Origin: Sulfurimonas sp.
Lineage (GTDB): Bacteria; Campylobacterota; Campylobacteria; Campylobacterales; Sulfurimonadaceae
Reading direction: 5' to 3'
Assembly: GCA_024762705.1 (NCBI GenBank)
Contig: JANTGW010000055.1
Coordinates: 1-7,164 of the forward strand
Length of the DNA stretch: 7,164 bases
Positions 1 to 6,019 of the stretch are shown in pieces (the first letter of the stretch is position 1; every line of letters starts with the position of its first letter). The notes beneath the pieces were generated by a model. It saw only the letters and a program-made list of their open reading frames with translations. It made no database searches and had not been told where the DNA came from. The translations under genes and the position numbers were made by a program.

Positions 1-106
1 TTTCTGGAATAACGACTAAATTAGTCCCATTATCTGATAGATTGTATATATTTTGGATGTTTTGTAAGATAATATTGGTATCTGCTACATATACTTTTTT
101 GTGCAT
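1..106 (-). CDS. PhoH-family protein with N-terminal PIN domain, 5' end only
   Basis: Reading the minus strand from ATG at 106-104 gives 35 codons with no stop before the window edge, beginning MHKKVYVADTNIIL and ending LVVIPE. The pattern of a short beta strand, then D-T-N-(I/V)-(I/L)-L, then a second strand ending V-V-I-P is the start of a PIN nuclease domain. Asp9 would be the first metal-binding acidic residue. PIN domains opening a protein this way are common in the PIN-PhoH proteins (YlaK/PhoH2 type), where a PhoH ATPase domain follows and the protein is thought to act on RNA. That ATPase part lies outside the window, so PhoH is an inference from the N-terminus; a stand-alone PIN protein is the alternative. 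An AAAAAGG ribosome binding site sits 6 bases upstream of the ATG. The gene is divergent from thrS across about 140 bp. Confidence 0.7.
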   Translation of the reverse strand, partial: MHKKVYVADTNIILQNIQNIYNLSDNGTNLVVIPE

Positions 107-137
107 AGTAAACCTTTTTCTACATTTTATAAAGAAT

Positions 138-143
138 AGTATA
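138..143 (-). promoter_or_regulatory. Candidate -10 box for the PIN/PhoH-like gene
   Basis: On the minus strand this reads TATACT, about 32 bases upstream of the ATG at 106. No convincing -35 box is visible, which is usual for Campylobacterota sigma-70 promoters. The surrounding region is so AT-rich that the match carries little weight. Confidence 0.25.
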
Positions 144-166
144 TTTTTTATATATTATTGCTTAGA

Positions 167-172
167 TATAAT
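167..172 (+). promoter_or_regulatory. Candidate -10 box of the thrS-infC operon
   Basis: This is a perfect TATAAT, 74 bases upstream of the proposed TTG start of thrS. It is preceded by T-rich sequence rather than a clear -35 hexamer. Transcription would start near 179, leaving a leader of roughly 65-70 bases. I see no T-box or other riboswitch fold in that leader. The region between 107 and 246 otherwise holds only AT-rich spacer. Confidence 0.4.
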
Positions 173-234
173 AAATAATATTTAATTCATGACTTTTAAA
201 GCAATTTTTCGGCATGATATCAAAAATATTTAGT

Positions 235-238
235 AGGA
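235..238 (+). promoter_or_regulatory. Ribosome binding site that sets the thrS start at TTG 247
   Basis: AGGA within TAGGAAA lies 8 bases before TTG 247. The upstream in-frame ATG at 214 has no purine-rich Shine-Dalgarno before it (the bases are TTTTTCGGC). This favours the TTG as the true start. Confidence 0.65.
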
Positions 239-246
239 AAATTATA

Positions 247-2055
247 TTGAGTGCAATTGCAAAAAAATACAATGATTGTATTGTAGATTTACAGACAGCA
301 GAAGAACTTGGGTTAAGCGGTGATGAGATAGAGTTAGATAACTCTCCTGAAGCATTAGAAGTGCTCCGTCATTCAACGGCACACCTTATGGCCCAGGCTA
401 TTAAGTCGCTCTACCCTGATGCAGAGTTTTATGTAGGACCGGTTGTTAAAGAAGGTTTTTACTACGACTTTAAAACATCGGCTGAAATTGGTGAGAGTGA
501 TCTGAAGAAAATAGAAAAGCAGATGCTCTCTTTTGCTAAGAAAAAATATCCTATTGAACGCTATGTTATCTCTAAAGAAGAGGCACGAAAAAAGTTTGCA
601 AACGACCATCTCAAGCAAGCGGTTCTTGATATGATTCCTGATGAAGATGTCAGTATCTATAAACAGGGAGAATTTGAAGACCTTTGTCGTGGGCCGCATC
701 TCCCAAATATTGGGTTTATCCGTTACTTTAAGCTGACAAAGATATCTGGTGCTTATCTTGGGGGCGATTCTAAAAATGAGATGCTCACACGTATCTATGG
801 TATTGCTTTCGCAACAAAAGAAGCACTTAAAGATTATATGACAATGATGGCTGAGGCTGAAAAACGTGACCACCGTAAACTTGGAAACGAGATGAAGCTT
901 TTCACTTTCCGTGAAGAAGTGGGTGCTGGTTTTCCTATCTGGCTGCCTGCTGGTGGACGCCTTCGTGCTAGATTAGAGTCTTTACTTTTTAAAGCACATA
1001 GAAAACGTGGTTATGAGCCGGTTCGTGGACCTGAAATGCTGCGAAGCGATTTGTGGAAAACATCTGGACACTATCAAAACTATGGTGAAAATATGTATTT
1101 TACGCATATTGATGAGTTGGAGTTTGGTGTAAAGCCGATGAACTGTGTTGGACACATTAAAGTATATGAAGATGATCTGCACTCATATCGCGATCTACCG
1201 ATAAAATACTTTGAGTATGGTGTAGTACACCGTCATGAACTTACAGGTGCATTGCATGGGCTTTTCCGTGTTCGTGAATTTACACAAGATGATGCACACA
1301 TTTTCTGTCGTGCTGATCAAATAGAAGAACAGATCATTGAAGTAGTTGACTTTGTAGACAAGATCATGTCAACATTTGAGTTTGATTATAAAATGATGAT
1401 CTCAACTCGTCCTGAGAAAGCTGTTGGTAGTGATGAAGTATGGGAGATCTCTACGAATGCGCTCAAAGCTGCAATGGATAAACATAATCTCCCTTATGAA
1501 ATTGATGAAGGTGGCGGTGCATTTTATGGTCCTAAAATCGACATTAAAATCACGGATGCCATCGGTCGTGAATGGCAGTGTGGAACAGTACAACTAGACT
1601 TTAATCTTCCGGAGCGTTTCCATTTAGAGTACAACGGTGAAGACAATGACAAAATTCAGCCGGTAATGATTCACCGCGCTATTTTAGGTTCATTTGAGCG
1701 ATTTATAGGAATTTTGACTGAGCATTATGCGGGAGAATTCCCAATGTTCGTTGCGCCTACCCAGGTTGCGATTGTACCGGTAGCGGAGACACATAAAGAA
1801 TATGCTAAGGTTTTATCAGATAAACTTATCGATATTAATGCCGATAGTGAAATCTATGCGAAGAACGACTCTTTAAACAAAAGGATCAGAACGGCAGAAA
1901 AAACGCGTGTTCCGATGATAGTAGTCATTGGTGATGAAGAGATAGAAAATAAGACTGTGGCTATTCGTGACAGACGAACTAGAGAGCAGTACACATTAAG
2001 TGAAGAGGAATTCTTGAAGCTTATACAAACTAAAATAAATGAGGTAAATTTTTGA
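247..2055 (+). CDS. thrS: Threonyl-tRNA synthetase (short form, half TGS domain)
   Basis: This class II synthetase charges tRNA-Thr with threonine in the cytoplasm and removes mischarged serine. With the TTG start it is 602 residues, the length I recall for Campylobacter ThrRS; E. coli ThrRS is 642. The frame is open from ATG 214 (613 residues), but the first 11 residues lack a ribosome binding site and look like leader. In 602 numbering: residues 1-35 match only the second half of a TGS domain; the editing domain shows HSTAH (His42, His46) and CRGPH (Cys147, His151); the catalytic core shows KPMNC (zinc ligand Cys300), the motif 2 region [13 protein letters not shown] (zinc ligand His351), and motif 3 [11 protein letters not shown] (zinc ligand His476, Arg485). 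The anticodon-binding domain fills roughly residues 490-602 and includes [10 protein letters not shown]. All editing and zinc residues are present, so the enzyme should be active. Its stop overlaps the infC start by 4 bases. Confidence 0.97.
   Translation: MSAIAKKYNDCIVDLQTAEELGLSGDEIELDNSPEALEVLRHSTAHLMAQAIKSLYPDAEFYVGPVVKEGFYYDFKTSAEIGESDLKKIEKQMLSFAKKKYPIERYVISKEEARKKFANDHLKQAVLDMIPDEDVSIYKQGEFEDLCRGPHLPNIGFIRYFKLTKISGAYLGGDSKNEMLTRIYGIAFATKEALKDYMTMMAEAEKRDHRKLGNEMKLFTFREEVGAGFPIWLPAGGRLRARLESLLFKAHRKRGYEPVRGPEMLRSDLWKTSGHYQNYGENMYFTHIDELEFGVKPMNCVGHIKVYEDDLHSYRDLPIKYFEYGVVHRHELTGALHGLFRVREFTQDDAHIFCRADQIEEQIIEVVDFVDKIMSTFEFDYKMMISTRPEKAVGSDEVWEISTNALKAAMDKHNLPYEIDEGGGAFYGPKIDIKITDAIGREWQCGTVQLDFNLPERFHLEYNGEDNDKIQPVMIHRAILGSFERFIGILTEHYAGEFPMFVAPTQVAIVPVAETHKEYAKVLSDKLIDINADSEIYAKNDSLNKRIRTAEKTRVPMIVVIGDEEIENKTVAIRDRRTREQYTLSEEEFLKLIQTKINEVNF
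2041..2044 (+). promoter_or_regulatory. infC ribosome binding site inside the end of thrS
   Basis: GAGG lies 7 bases before TTG 2052. An in-frame TGA at 2040-2042 rules out any longer infC, so this site fixes the TTG as the only upstream start. Its position inside thrS implies translational coupling of the two genes. Confidence 0.6.
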
Positions 2056-2573
2056 GTAAAAACAAAGACCGCGTCATCATGAATGATGACATCCGTGTTC
2101 CAGAGGTAAGGTGTAATGTAGATGGAGGTGAGTCTTTAGGCGTCATCTCAACTGATGAAGCTATGACAAAAGCAAATGAAATGGGTTTAGACCTTGTGCT
2201 GATTGCTCCAAATGCTAAGCCACCTGTTGCGAAGATCATGGATTATGGTAAGTTTAAATACCAAGAAGAAAAAAAGCTCAAAGAGCAGAGAAAAAACCAA
2301 GTCAAAATCGTTGTCAAAGAGATTAAACTTTCGGTGAAGATTGCAGAAAACGATATAGCTTACAAAGTAAAGCATGCAAGAGAATTTCTTGAAAAAGGTT
2401 ATCACGTAAAATTCAGAGTATTTTTACGTGGTCGTGAAATGGCACATCCTGAGGCGGCGAAAGAAGTGCTTATGCATGTATGGCCTATGATAGAAGACAT
2501 TGCTGTTATGGAAAAACCACCAAAATTTGAGGGACGTTACTACAATATGTACGTTGTCCCTAAAAAGGCATAA
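2052..2573 (+). CDS. infC: Translation initiation factor IF-3
   Basis: IF-3 binds the 30S subunit, keeps it apart from 50S and checks start-codon/initiator-tRNA pairing. The 173-residue product has the usual two domains. The N-terminal domain (about residues 10-77) runs from [11 protein letters not shown] to the signature [21 protein letters not shown] lysine-rich linker ([12 protein letters not shown]) follows, and then the C-terminal domain (about 88-173) with [22 protein letters not shown] and a final [12 protein letters not shown]. The start is TTG, overlapping the thrS stop as TTGA; the resulting MSKNKDRV matches the MSK-K start I recall for Campylobacter IF-3. Starting at the ATG of codon 10 would drop that basic lead. 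E. coli infC uses a rare AUU start for self-control; whether this TTG has any such role is unknown. rpmI and rplT, the usual partners, do not follow. Confidence 0.97.
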   Translation: MSKNKDRVIMNDDIRVPEVRCNVDGGESLGVISTDEAMTKANEMGLDLVLIAPNAKPPVAKIMDYGKFKYQEEKKLKEQRKNQVKIVVKEIKLSVKIAENDIAYKVKHAREFLEKGYHVKFRVFLRGREMAHPEAAKEVLMHVWPMIEDIAVMEKPPKFEGRYYNMYVVPKKA

Positions 2574-2591
2574 CCTCTTAATACCCCCTCC

Positions 2592-2619
2592 AAATAAAAC
2601 TCTTTTTAGGGTTTTATTT
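2592..2619 (+). terminator. Rho-independent terminator after infC
   Basis: AAATAAAAC (2592-2600) pairs perfectly with GTTTTATTT (2611-2619). U-G, C-G and U-A pairs extend the stem inward to 12 pairs closing a TTTT loop. The right arm is T-rich and runs into TTTATTTCTTC, which serves as the U tract. It lies 18 bases after the infC stop and ends the thrS-infC transcript. Confidence 0.7.
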
Positions 2620-2664
2620 CTTCACATTATATAAATAATAACAATCAGTTAACAAAATAAGCAT

Positions 2665-2680
2665 TATAATTCTATATAAT
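2665..2680 (+). promoter_or_regulatory. Tandem -10 boxes of the YeeE/YedE pair
   Basis: Two perfect TATAAT hexamers stand 10 bases apart at 2665-2670 and 2675-2680, 20-35 bases before the ATG at 2700. Neither has a recognisable -35 box, in line with Campylobacterota promoters. Either would give a short leader containing AAGGA at 2690-2694, 5 bases before the ATG. Which one is used cannot be told from sequence. Confidence 0.5.
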
Positions 2681-2699
2681 TTAATTTATAAGGATTACT

Positions 2700-3212
2700 A
2701 TGATTAGACGTATGCCATGGTGGCTAGCCGGAATTTTAATGGCGTTACTTGTACTTTTTACATTTTCTATATTTGGTGCAGACAGACCTTTGGGTGCATC
2801 CACATATGTGCCTTATTTTGCAGGAATACTTTTTGATTTGAGTCCAGATGAATCCCCTTATTTAAAAGAGGTACATTTTGCAGGTGCCTGGGAAGGTGTT
2901 ATGCTTTTAGGCGCATTGACTGGTGGTTTTTTTACCTCTGTATTTGTAACAAAAACTTTTCGCTTAAGTATTATTCCCACAGGATGGAAGAAATATAAGA
3001 ATTCCTCTGTTGTCTCACGACTTATATGGAGTTTTATCAGTGGTTTTTTTCTGATAATTGGAGCACGTTTAGCAGGAGGGTGTACAAGTGGGCACTTTTT
3101 AAGTGGCATGGCACAAACAGCTATAAGTAGTATGATATTTGGTGCAGTTGTTTTACTCAGTGTCATTGTAACGGGAAAATTATTTTACAAAAATGAGGCA
3201 AATGATGTTTGA
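2700..3212 (+). CDS. YeeE/YedE-family membrane protein, first half of a split pair
   Basis: This is a 170-residue, very hydrophobic protein with about four membrane segments (near residues 7-27, 63-84, 106-126 and 140-162). It carries two marks of the YeeE/YedE (DUF395, sulphur transport) family: RPLGASTYVPY at 29-39, and GARLAGGCTSGHFLSG at 121-136 with the family's conserved cysteine (Cys128, the only cysteine). Full-length members such as bacterial TsuA import thiosulfate through paired cysteine-bearing halves; here each half is its own gene. The likely role is moving thiosulfate or another reduced sulfur compound across the inner membrane, together with the next gene. The substrate is inferred, and selenium-related roles are also known for some relatives. 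A good AAGGA ribosome binding site lies 5 bases before the ATG. No TusA, rhodanese or other sulfur gene lies within the window. Confidence 0.85.
   Translation: MIRRMPWWLAGILMALLVLFTFSIFGADRPLGASTYVPYFAGILFDLSPDESPYLKEVHFAGAWEGVMLLGALTGGFFTSVFVTKTFRLSIIPTGWKKYKNSSVVSRLIWSFISGFFLIIGARLAGGCTSGHFLSGMAQTAISSMIFGAVVLLSVIVTGKLFYKNEANDV
3195..3198 (+). promoter_or_regulatory. Ribosome binding site choosing ATG 3205 for the second YeeE/YedE gene
   Basis: Three in-frame ATGs stand at 3193, 3202 and 3205. GAGG at 3195-3198 overlaps the first and is only 3 bases from the second, but is 6 bases from the third. This favours 3205, inside the last codons of the preceding gene. Confidence 0.55.
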
Positions 3213-3813
3213 TAGAATTTTAAATATGTTTACAACTGTCTCAAATGAGGCACATGGCTCTTTGGCAGTAGTGTTTTTAATAGGTATTGTCTTTGGTGTT
3301 ATTATTCAATATAGTCGTGTTGATAAGTTCGAAAAAATTGCTGGTTTTGCTATGCTTCGAGATACTGTGGTTCCAAAAATGCTCTTTTTGGCAATTGGTT
3401 TGGCTGCAATCGGATTGTATTTTATGGTTGAAGCAGGTTATGCATCATATCATCCAAAACCAATTATTTTAGGCGGATTGATTATAGGCGGTGCTGTTTT
3501 TGGTGTTTCTATGGCAATTTTAGGAAAATGTCCGGGTACCGGTCCTGTTTCCATTGCTGAAGGACGTATAGATGTTCTTGTGGGAGCAATTGGTGGTATA
3601 TTTGGAGGACTTGTGTTCACTGTCTATTTTGATTTTTTCAAAAAAATCATGGGTGAAAGTCTGGGTAAAACAACTTTAGTTACATATTTTCAAGGACATG
3701 AAAATTTAGTTGTACTTGTTTTTGGAATTTTTCTTATTGCTGTGAGTATTATTATCCCTCTACGTCAGGAATTGGATGAAGTGGATTTAAAACAGCTTGA
3801 GGAAAGTAATTAA
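3205..3813 (+). CDS. YeeE/YedE-family membrane protein, second half of a split pair
   Basis: From ATG 3205 the product has 202 residues (206 if started at 3193) and about five membrane segments (near 20-36, 58-75, 86-107, 122-145 and 168-186). In 202 numbering it shows the family pattern GIVFGVIIQYSRV at 27-39 and, at the end of the third segment, AILGKCPGTGPVS at 104-116. Cys109 is its only cysteine and the counterpart of Cys128 in the upstream protein. The soluble C-terminal tail is acidic (ELDEVDLKQLEES). The start overlaps the end of the first gene by 8 bases, so the two are almost certainly co-translated and probably form one transporter for a reduced sulfur compound. The family assignment is firm; the substrate is inferred. 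A bidirectional terminator follows directly. Confidence 0.85.
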   Translation: MFDRILNMFTTVSNEAHGSLAVVFLIGIVFGVIIQYSRVDKFEKIAGFAMLRDTVVPKMLFLAIGLAAIGLYFMVEAGYASYHPKPIILGGLIIGGAVFGVSMAILGKCPGTGPVSIAEGRIDVLVGAIGGIFGGLVFTVYFDFFKKIMGESLGKTTLVTYFQGHENLVVLVFGIFLIAVSIIIPLRQELDEVDLKQLEESN

Positions 3814-3816
3814 AAG

Positions 3817-3843
3817 AGCAGTACGCTATATAAGCGTACTGTT
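3817..3843. terminator. Bidirectional terminator between convergent genes
   Basis: CAGTACGCT (3819-3827) pairs perfectly with AGCGTACTG (3833-3841) around an ATATA loop, with G-U and A-U pairs extending the base to 3817/3843. On the plus strand it is followed by TATTATTTT; on the minus strand by TCTTTTAATT. It starts 3 bases after the second YeeE/YedE stop and ends 1 base short of the last base of the MFS gene, so it serves both. Confidence 0.8.
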
Positions 3844-3844
3844 A

Positions 3845-5170
3845 TTATTTTAAGATTTGTGCTTTTATATCATCTTCTTCTAATGCTTCTGTCGCATATT
3901 TAATAACGACAACATTTTCTGTTTCATTAATGAACCATTCAGCAATATGTTCACTCTCCAAAGCATTTAATTTATCAAAATCAACTTCATTTTCTGGAAT
4001 AATCAAGTGAGAATATTTTGTAGGATTTTTCATCTTTAAAGTTGTCCATACAAGCCATAAAAGACCGATAGCCCCAATACTGAGTCCAAGTGTTTCTCTT
4101 GAACTTGCATCAAGATACAGACCAGCAAAAGTACCGCCTAAAAATGTTGCAAAATAGGCTGCAGAATTGGCAATACCCAAAGCAGCACCTTTTTGGTGTA
4201 CTTTTGCAAACTTACTGATCATAGACTGTACAAGCGGTTCCATCATATTGAATGCTATAAAGAAGAAAATAACAGCTGTAACAAAAACTCCACTTGATGC
4301 TGTCGTTCCCATCATTACAAATGAAGCTGTAAAAAGAATGATAGAGAGTAAAAAGATCTGTTTAGGAATGTTTCTTTTTTCTCCAAATACAGCAGCAGGG
4401 CCCATTGCCACAAGACCTGCAATCATAGCCGGAACATAGACCATCCATAGATCACTTTTGTCCCAGTTAAAACCATATTCCGGTTTTGTGAGAAAAACGG
4501 GGATAATAACAAATGCAGCAGTCATAAGCCCTTTTTGCATAGCATTGATTATAATCATACTTAAAAGATTTGGGTCTTTTATAATGTCAGATGTTTTTGT
4601 CTGTCCATGATATATGTGTTTTATTTTTGGTGGTGTAGGTACTTTCGTAAATAAAATGATTATTGCTACAAATGCCAAAATCGCAGTGATAACAAAGATA
4701 GTACTGATACCAAATTCAGCTGCGATCACAGGACCAAGGGCCATTGCTGCTGCAAAACTCATGGCAATAAACCCACCCATAATAGCCATAGCGTGACCAC
4801 GTTGTTTTTCTTCAACAAGGTCGGCGATCATTGCTGTTACAACAGAACCGATTGCTCCGGCACCTTGTAAGAAACGTCCCAGCATGAGTGTGTAAATGTC
4901 TGTTGAATAGGCACATATAAGTGAACCTATCAAGAATATGAGCAAACCAAATAAAATGGTCGGTTTTCTTCCTACCTTATCACTCATGCTTCCAAAAGGG
5001 ACTTGAAAAACTGCCTGTGTCAGGGCATATCCACCAACAACGACACCAACAAGAAAAGGTGTGGCACCTTCCAAGTCAAGAGCATAAACCGAAAGAACCG
5101 GTAAAACGAGAAACAGTCCTAAAAATCTGAGAAAAAGTATACTGGAGAGGGGTAAAACTTTTTTGAACAT
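3845..5170 (-). CDS. YajR-like MFS transporter with C-terminal soluble domain
   Basis: This 441-residue protein has 12 predicted membrane segments in two bundles of six and an added C-terminal domain. Major facilitator superfamily marks are visible: motif A GSMSDKVGRKP (60-70) between segments 2 and 3, GRFLQGAGAIG (98-108) with Arg99 in segment 4, and a motif C-like ALGPVIAAEFG (144-154) typical of drug/H+ antiporters. A cytoplasmic loop (about 177-200) joins the halves. The stretch 308-346 (NMMEPLVQSMISKFA, then KGAALGI) resembles E. coli YajR. After segment 12 comes a soluble tail, about 385-441, with strand-helix-strand-helix pattern (HLIIPENEV, then HIAEWFINETENVVVIKY), like the YAM domain of YajR. 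It is probably a proton-driven efflux pump; the substrate is unknown. AAGGA lies 5 bases before the ATG. The gene is convergent with the YeeE/YedE pair and divergent from rdgB. Confidence 0.88.
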   Translation of the reverse strand: MFKKVLPLSSILFLRFLGLFLVLPVLSVYALDLEGATPFLVGVVVGGYALTQAVFQVPFGSMSDKVGRKPTILFGLLIFLIGSLICAYSTDIYTLMLGRFLQGAGAIGSVVTAMIADLVEEKQRGHAMAIMGGFIAMSFAAAMALGPVIAAEFGISTIFVITAILAFVAIIILFTKVPTPPKIKHIYHGQTKTSDIIKDPNLLSMIIINAMQKGLMTAAFVIIPVFLTKPEYGFNWDKSDLWMVYVPAMIAGLVAMGPAAVFGEKRNIPKQIFLLSIILFTASFVMMGTTASSGVFVTAVIFFFIAFNMMEPLVQSMISKFAKVHQKGAALGIANSAAYFATFLGGTFAGLYLDASSRETLGLSIGAIGLLWLVWTTLKMKNPTKYSHLIIPENEVDFDKLNALESEHIAEWFINETENVVVIKYATEALEEDDIKAQILK

Positions 5171-5208
5171 ATAAATCCTTCGCGTGAGTTTTATTGTATA
5201 ATTCTGTA

Positions 5209-5214
5209 ATTATA
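5209..5214 (-). promoter_or_regulatory. Candidate -10 box for the MFS transporter gene
   Basis: The minus strand reads TATAAT here, 38 bases before the ATG at 5170, giving a leader of about 30 bases with AAGGA at its end. No clear -35 box is visible. A second TATAAT on the opposite strand at 5197-5202 is probably too far from rdgB to be its main promoter. Confidence 0.4.
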
Positions 5215-5254
5215 GAGCAATAACTATTTATATTCATCACAAAAGAGCACAAGA

Positions 5255-5260
5255 TAGAAT
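5255..5260 (+). promoter_or_regulatory. Candidate -10 box for rdgB
   Basis: TAGAAT lies 27 bases before the TTG start and would leave a leader of about 20 bases carrying AAGGA. No -35 box is seen. TAAAAT at 5268-5273 is an alternative but sits too close to the ribosome binding site. Confidence 0.25.
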
Positions 5261-5275
5261 TTTAAAGTAAAATAT

Positions 5276-5280
5276 AAGGA
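5276..5280 (+). promoter_or_regulatory. Ribosome binding site that supports the rdgB TTG start
   Basis: AAGGA lies 7 bases before TTG 5288. An ATG at 5283 is only 2 bases away and out of frame, so it cannot be the start of this gene. Confidence 0.6.
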
Positions 5281-5287
5281 ATATGAT

Positions 5288-5875
5288 TTGAAATTAGTTT
5301 TAGCAACTTCCAACAAGGGAAAAGTTAGAGAAATAAAAGCACTTTGCAGCGAATATGAGGTTGTACCTTACACGGATTTGATAGATGCATTTGAAATAGT
5401 CGAAGATGCTGAGACTTTTAAAGAAAATGCTTTAATAAAAGCGAAAGCAGTTTATCAAGCATTGGGAGATGAAGATGCTGTTGTAATGGCAGATGACAGC
5501 GGAATAAGTGTTGATGTGCTCGGAGGTGCACCTGGAATTTACAGTGCAAGATACGGTGGAGAAGATGCTAGTGATAAAGATAATCTAAATATATTAATGC
5601 AAGACATCAAAGAAAAAGGTGTCAAAAGTTCACCTGCGCACTATACTGCGGCCATTGCTATAGTAACAAAAGGGGTTGAAAAAACTGTACACGGCTGGAT
5701 GTATGGAACGGCGCTGACTGAGGCAAAAGGTGAGGGCGGCTTCGGGTATGATCCTATGTTTGTGCCATCGGGCTTTGATAAAACGCTGGGAGAACTGGAT
5801 GAAAAAGTTAAAAAAGAACTTTCACATCGTTCCAAGGCTTTAAACCTGGCAGGTAAAATCTTAAAAAGCCTATAA
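5288..5875 (+). CDS. rdgB: Non-canonical purine NTP pyrophosphatase (RdgB/HAM1, ITPase)
   Basis: The enzyme hydrolyses ITP, dITP and XTP to monophosphates plus pyrophosphate, keeping deaminated purines out of DNA and RNA. The 195-residue product has the family's normal length and every hallmark: [13 protein letters not shown] at the N-terminus (4-16) for triphosphate binding, [14 protein letters not shown] (39-52), [20 protein letters not shown] (68-87) with the catalytic/metal aspartates Asp69 and Asp70, [13 protein letters not shown] (148-160) for base recognition, and SHRSKAL (179-185) near the C-terminus. The TTG start gives [12 protein letters not shown], the standard family beginning, and has a good ribosome binding site. 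It is transcribed alone and divergently from the MFS gene. Its last two codons overlap, on the other strand, a possible 30-codon gene. Confidence 0.97.
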   Translation: MKLVLATSNKGKVREIKALCSEYEVVPYTDLIDAFEIVEDAETFKENALIKAKAVYQALGDEDAVVMADDSGISVDVLGGAPGIYSARYGGEDASDKDNLNILMQDIKEKGVKSSPAHYTAAIAIVTKGVEKTVHGWMYGTALTEAKGEGGFGYDPMFVPSGFDKTLGELDEKVKKELSHRSKALNLAGKILKSL

Positions 5876-5888
5876 AAATTTACGGCTT
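5861..5888 (-). terminator. Possible terminator of the uppP-side transcript, overlapping the rdgB end
   Basis: On the minus strand AAGCC (5888-5884) pairs with GGCTT (5870-5866) around a 13-base loop, and the right arm runs into TTTTTAAG. The stem is only 5 pairs with a large AT-rich loop, so this is a weak candidate. It would stop transcripts coming from uppP and the small ORF inside the 3' end of rdgB. Confidence 0.3.
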
Positions 5889-5962
5889 GCCATATAGAAT
5901 GTATTTTCTATTTTATGTAGTAATAAATGTAAGTGGTCGCTATATCTGCTTATCTTTTGCAT
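5870..5962 (-). CDS. Possible small protein, 30 residues, unknown function
   Basis: This open frame starts at ATG 5962-5960 and stops at TAG 5872-5870. The product begins [12 protein letters not shown], continues [11 protein letters not shown] and ends MASRKFL. It is basic and histidine-rich (five Lys/Arg, three His, two acidic residues), has no membrane segment or signal peptide, and residues 8-20 could form an amphipathic helix. The main support is the ribosome binding site: AAGGAG 5 bases before the ATG, the strongest in the window. It lies 57 bases downstream of uppP on the same strand, so the two may share a transcript, and its end overlaps rdgB antisense by 6 bases. I recognise no family. 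It could also be a chance frame or the remnant of a longer gene. Confidence 0.4.
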   Translation of the reverse strand: MQKISRYSDHLHLLLHKIENTFYMASRKFL

Positions 5963-5967
5963 GATAT

Positions 5968-5973
5968 CTCCTT
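5968..5973 (-). promoter_or_regulatory. Consensus Shine-Dalgarno before the small ORF
   Basis: The minus strand reads AAGGAG followed by ATATC and then ATG. This six-base anti-16S match is stronger than those of the confirmed genes here, and is the reason the small frame is listed at all. Confidence 0.5.
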
Positions 5974-6019
5974 GTACATTAAATGATTTAACAAGAAAGA
6001 CAAAGCAAACAGTATTCCA

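Noticed and set aside
1..13. The string TTTCTGGAATAA recurs near 3991
   Set aside because: Both copies encode an I-P-E stretch on the minus strand of unrelated genes. A dozen shared AT-rich bases do not make a repeat element.
172..184. An A/T-only palindrome (TAAATA-A-TATTTA) upstream of thrS
   Set aside because: It has six A-T pairs with a one-base centre in very AT-rich DNA. Such palindromes are expected by chance, and it cannot form a stable RNA hairpin with that loop.
373..873. A 166-codon open frame on the minus strand inside thrS
   Set aside because: It lies wholly antisense to conserved editing-domain codons of thrS, its product is low-complexity and Phe/Cys-rich, and it matches no family I know. 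The same applies to the minus frames at 982-1182, 1402-1593, 2030-2239 and 2187-2405.
2079..2081. ATG at codon 10 as an alternative infC start
   Set aside because: No good ribosome binding site precedes it, while TTG 2052 has GAGG at 7 bases and gives the MSK-type N-terminus known in related IF-3 proteins.
2858..3166. A 102-codon minus-strand frame opposite the first YeeE/YedE gene
   Set aside because: It is the complement of a conserved membrane protein and its composition simply mirrors that gene. The plus-strand frame at 3287-3472 inside the second YeeE/YedE gene is likewise an out-of-frame shadow.
5894..5914. ATAGAA...TTCTAT hairpin followed by TTT, as a terminator for rdgB
   Set aside because: It has only six pairs, one of them G-C, with a short and interrupted T run. 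It is too weak to list as a terminator and overlaps the candidate small ORF.
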